Positions 61,042 through 64,000 of a DNA stretch of 64,000 nucleotides are shown piece by piece. The translations under genes were made by a program, and so were the position numbers. This stretch comes from Pseudo-nitzschia pungens. Its lineage: Eukaryota; Bacillariophyta; Bacillariophyceae; Bacillariales; Bacillariaceae. Location: positions 1,984,001 to 2,048,000 of the forward strand of contig CM074762.1 of NCBI GenBank assembly GCA_037355855.1, read 5' to 3'. Position 1 is the stretch's first letter, and each line of letters opens with the position of its first letter. The notes below the pieces were generated by a model. It made no database searches. It was not told the DNA's origin and saw nothing but the letters and a program-made list of their open reading frames with translations.

Positions 61042-62061
61042 CTAAAATCGGTTCGGGATTCGAGCCATCGTTGCGACGGAACGATTCGTGGTTTGCGTTT
61101 GCGTTTGCGTTTGCGTTTGCATTTGCGTTTGCGTTTGCATTTGCGTTCCCGTCGCATCTCCGGGGTCGGAGTTTCGTTTTCGTTTGGGATCGGCGTTGCG
61201 TTGGTGTTGCCGGTGGCGATGCCGCCGCCGCCGCTTCGGTTCTCGCGGCGATCGGCTTGGGCGGCCGGGATTCGCCCCTTCGAACCGCGGGCCTCGGGGC
61301 CGGTCGACCGGAGTCGAGAACGAGAAACCGACTCGCGGGTTGCTGCGGCGGACGGGCATTCCGCGGTTCGGTAGACCGTCCCGCGGCGATGCCGGTGGCG
61401 GTGGCAGCGCGCCGCGATCGGACGAGAAACCGACCCGCGGGAGGCTCCGCCGAGGGTTGCTGCCGCCGCGCCATTGCCGTGGTCCTCGATTTTGTGGTTC
61501 GATGGGTCTCGCTGGTGGTGGCGGTGGTGCTGCTGCTGCTGCTAGTGCGGCAGGGGCTCCTTCGTGAGACCGAAGATTCTTGGCGTGCCAGCGCTGTCCG
61601 TCGTTGTCGCTTCCGTTGCCGTTGCATCTGCCGGGACGCCTTTGCCTCGATCCGTCCATTTTGCGTCGTGGTGTTCGTTGCAATCCATTGGGCATTTGGT
61701 GTTGTTGTGTCGTTCTGGTTCTTCGGTTGTTGCTGCGTTTGTCGTTTGTTTGCCGTGATGCTGGAAAACGTAGCGCCCGTTTTGGTTGTACTTCGGGTAA
61801 ACGTACTGTTGCTCCGACGTGGTAGTACGGGTGACGGTAAATGTTAGATCTCTCACCGTTTTTGTTGACAGTGGACCTCGTGATGGTTGTGGTGGTAGTG
61901 GTTCTGGTTCTGGTTCTCGTTTTGTTAGTTGTAGACGATGCGGGATCCTTCCCCTCGCTCACGGAATCGCTATTTGCCGAAAGCGTGCCTTCCAGTTTCT
62001 GTTTCACCAGGGATACGGCGGCGTCGACTACCGACGAGACAACCACTTGACCGAACGCCAT
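61042..62061 (-). CDS. possible Pro/Arg/Ser-rich low-complexity protein
   Basis: 339 residues open on the minus strand from an ATG at 62061 (MAFGQVVVSSVVDAAVSLVKQKL). After a plausible helical start, Arg/Thr, Pro-rich (PPPPPAR) and Arg-rich text follows. PRVGFS appears twice, about 38 residues apart, and a Gln/Thr repeat near the end comes from a GCGTTT microsatellite at 61095-61147. Two other frames are also open over much of this GC-rich stretch, on both strands, so the ORF may be an accident of composition. No domain is recognised. A GTGAGA donor-like site near 61856 could mean exon structure that I cannot resolve. Confidence 0.4.
   Translation of the reverse strand: MAFGQVVVSSVVDAAVSLVKQKLEGTLSANSDSVSEGKDPASSTTNKTRTRTRTTTTTTITRSTVNKNGERSNIYRHPYYHVGATVRLPEVQPKRALRFPASRQTNDKRSNNRRTRTTQQHQMPNGLQRTPRRKMDGSRQRRPGRCNGNGSDNDGQRWHAKNLRSHEGAPAALAAAAAPPPPPARPIEPQNRGPRQWRGGSNPRRSLPRVGFSSDRGALPPPPASPRDGLPNRGMPVRRSNPRVGFSFSTPVDRPRGPRFEGANPGRPSRSPREPKRRRRHRHRQHQRNADPKRKRNSDPGDATGTQMQTQTQMQTQTQTQTQTTNRSVATMARIPNRF
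61093..61150. repeat. GCGTTT hexamer array
   Basis: About nine GCGTTT/GCATTT units in tandem. In the minus strand it encodes Asn-Ala or Gln-Thr alternation, depending on the frame. Confidence 0.85.
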
Positions 62062-62704
62062 TCCGAAAGAAAACTATAGGAACGAACCTCTTGTTTTCGT
62101 ACCTCCCTTGCTCACTAAGGATGACTGACTGACTCATTGCATTGCCTTGGTGGATGCCGACAAACCAGCTTGTGAACATCCTCGCAGCGATGTTCTTGGT
62201 GTCGACGATACATGCTGTACCAGGTAAGCCTTGCCCGTAGATGAATTCCTCTTTTCTACCGTATCTCTCCAACATGAATAAGGAAAATCGCAAAAACCGA
62301 GAATTTCCGCGATTTTCGTGTGCAACGGTTGTTCGCACGAAAGTCAAGATCGAAAGCAAAGTCAGTCACGTCATCCGGTCAGTCCGTCAGTCACTTCATC
62401 CATCTACCGGTAAAAAACCTTACGGTAATTTACCGGTAACCTTAAGGCTTACCCGGTATCGGTACCGGTAGGGAAATCACGATGATCCGAAACATTGAAA
62501 AACACATTGTCCTAGTTTTGAATTTTCTCGGTTCTCCCTTTCTTCATACCCCACATCATCAGCAGAAGCATACAGCATACCGTCTCACATACAGAAGTAC
62601 AAGTAAGTCCAAGTAAGTCTTACTCTCCATCAAGGATACACAACTGCGTCCCGAGAGAATACTTGCATTCCCTTTCCATTCCACTGTGAGAGAAACAAAA
62701 AACA
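62062..62704. other. divergent spacer
   Basis: 643 bases. ACCGGTA/GTAACCTTA words cluster at about 62404-62470. No gene. Confidence 0.5.
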
Positions 62705-63187
62705 ATGGCGTCCAACGCGTTCAAAAAGCTCCCCCCGGAAGTGCGACGAGAACTCCTGCGGCACGTCAAGCCGTCGTCGTCGACGACGTCCTTTTCGAAG
62801 CAGACCGCCGAGCAACTCCGGCGGAAACAGGAACGCCTGGAAGCCGTCGGAAACCACCGCTCCAAGTCCGCCAAATACTGGCTGGCGGGGTGCGTCGGCT
62901 TCGTCGGAGCGGCCGCCACCCTGCCCTATTTCGCCACCAAGAACATCGGAAACCTGACGGATCGGGACGAGGCGCTGACCGCGGCGCAGGTCCGGCGGGG
63001 GGCCTTCAACAATTCCGGCAGCCGCGACGCCGGAAAGGATCCCAACTGGGACCTGAAAACGGGGCGCTACGTGTATCCGAAGGGCTTTGCGGAGCACCTC
63101 AAGATGCAGGATCCGAACGAGATCGATCTGGGGCCGGACATGGGACCGATAGTGCAGGCGGAAAAGAAACAACGAACCCAGCAATAG
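62705..63187 (+). CDS. small single-span membrane protein, conserved type
   Basis: 160 residues from the ATG at 62705. An N-terminal basic/helical segment (LPPEVRRELLRHVKPS), one membrane span at about 58-76 (YWLAGCVGFVGAAATLPYF), then a polar part with LTDRDEALTAAQVRRGAFNNSGSRD and DPNWDLKTGRYVYPKGF. The second half looks conserved rather than random, and its charge pattern suits an organelle or ER membrane protein. No named family is recognised; function unknown. Confidence 0.7.
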   Translation: MASNAFKKLPPEVRRELLRHVKPSSSTTSFSKQTAEQLRRKQERLEAVGNHRSKSAKYWLAGCVGFVGAAATLPYFATKNIGNLTDRDEALTAAQVRRGAFNNSGSRDAGKDPNWDLKTGRYVYPKGFAEHLKMQDPNEIDLGPDMGPIVQAEKKQRTQQ

Positions 63188-64000
63188 CAATATCAATAGC
63201 AATATCAAAACAAAACAAAACCAATATCATGAGCAACAACAACAATATCATGAGCAATGCGTAGGAGCGGAACCCGAGATCGATACAGCAACACCACCGG
63301 TGAGAGACGAACTCAGGTTGCGCAATCCGATCGGCTCGGAATTCAGAACGCGATTGTGTCGACGAATTGTTATCGGCCTCCTCCGAAACCGCACCCGTTG
63401 CGAAAGAGTGCTGAGAACGAAATTCGAACGAACGCACACCGACAGGCTTGCGTGACATCAATCTCGAAAAGAATGACCCCGAAACGCGAACTTTGACACC
63501 GGAATATCCACTCCTGTCGATTATGATAATCCCCGTGAATAACTAGACTGTACATTAAATTATTGAACTAATGCGTGCTTCGCATCCAATCCCGTCGTGA
63601 TTGTTCCGTCTGAAAAAGGATTTGTTCGTTCCAGCCCACAATCAACCGAAGCAATCCGCTGGGATGTGACTGCGGTTGCGGTTGAGTTGTTGGATGTACC
63701 AAGATCGACGAAAGCGCGGATTCCCATCGCTGCGATACCATGACCGAGCCGTGGCAATGTCACCGATCGGACCTGAAGTTTCCACGGACATGTTTGGTAC
63801 AATTGTCGTAGTAATACTAGCACATTTTTTATTGCGATTCCACTCGCACAATGGACGCATCGATTGACTTGCACTCCGAGTTGGGTCGGGAAACCGGTCG
63901 TCGCTTTCTCATCCCAATGTGTTCAACGTCCAAACATGGCAACCCGGAGTCAACTACTGTCGGAATTCACAACTCCCCGTAACGATACGCATCATATTAT
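63188..64000. other. window end, no gene seen
   Basis: 813 bases. AATATCA/AACAACA repeats at about 63190-63260 and no supported coding region on either strand. A gene extending past the window cannot be excluded. Confidence 0.5.

Overview
The window looks like nuclear DNA of a pennate diatom (stramenopile); the exact genus cannot be fixed from the sequence alone. The evidence is spaced single genes on both strands, a few short GT-AG introns, and several predicted plastid presequences. Those presequences are a signal peptide followed by the diatom-type F at the cleavage site: SSAF-MP, ASAF-TT, VHG-F, TNA-F. Intergenic DNA is AT-rich and studded with words such as GTAAGGTTAC and TACCGGTA. Families such as lumenal Tat substrates, PT-rich stalk proteins and TPR-like proteins fit this origin. 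There is no operon, CRISPR array or insertion sequence.

Layout, left to right. 1-5.4 kb: an MDP-1 phosphatase/cold-shock/ASCH-like fusion (+) and a TPR protein (-). Each appears broken by one +1 frameshift near its 3' end. 7.5-11.4 kb: a 2-oxoglutarate/Fe(II) oxygenase and a probable thylakoid-lumen FKBP isomerase, both (-). 12.4-15.2 kb: a two-exon coiled-coil protein with a ParB-like DGQHR domain and a likely plastid presequence. 15.2-17.9 kb: an AT-rich gene desert with a diverged duplication. 17.9-23.5 kb: a helicase-associated-domain protein, a split zinc-ribbon protein and an HtrL/YibB-family protein. 24-27.7 kb: plastid ATP sulfurylase (two exons) divergent from CDP-diacylglycerol synthase. 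29.9-33.5 kb: a large diacylglycerol-lipase-like membrane protein. 35-40 kb: a TPR-like protein and an RRM protein separated by a 3 kb desert.

40.5-44.7 kb: mitochondrial pyruvate dehydrogenase E1 alpha (three exons) divergent from transcription elongation factor ELOF1 (two exons). 44.8-53.1 kb: an unknown protein, a TPMT-like methyltransferase, and a 1301-residue membrane protein whose C-terminal metzincin-like motif has lost its catalytic Glu. 53.3-58.7 kb: a Tat-type lumenal protein, a four-span membrane protein and a short-chain dehydrogenase. 59.97 kb: tRNA-Glu(UUC). 61-63.2 kb: a doubtful low-complexity ORF and a small conserved membrane protein.

The genes are not functionally linked as a cluster. 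Several belong to plastid biology (sulfate activation, lumen folding, lumen Tat substrate, DGQHR protein, MDP-1 fusion) and others to lipid and carbon metabolism. The most unusual items are the phosphatase/CSD/ASCH fusion, the plastid-directed DGQHR protein, the Gln-substituted metzincin on a PT-rich stalk, a perfect 19-bp-arm hairpin at 54.9 kb, and repeated noncoding units at 15.7-16.6 kb. No multi-gene system was recognised.
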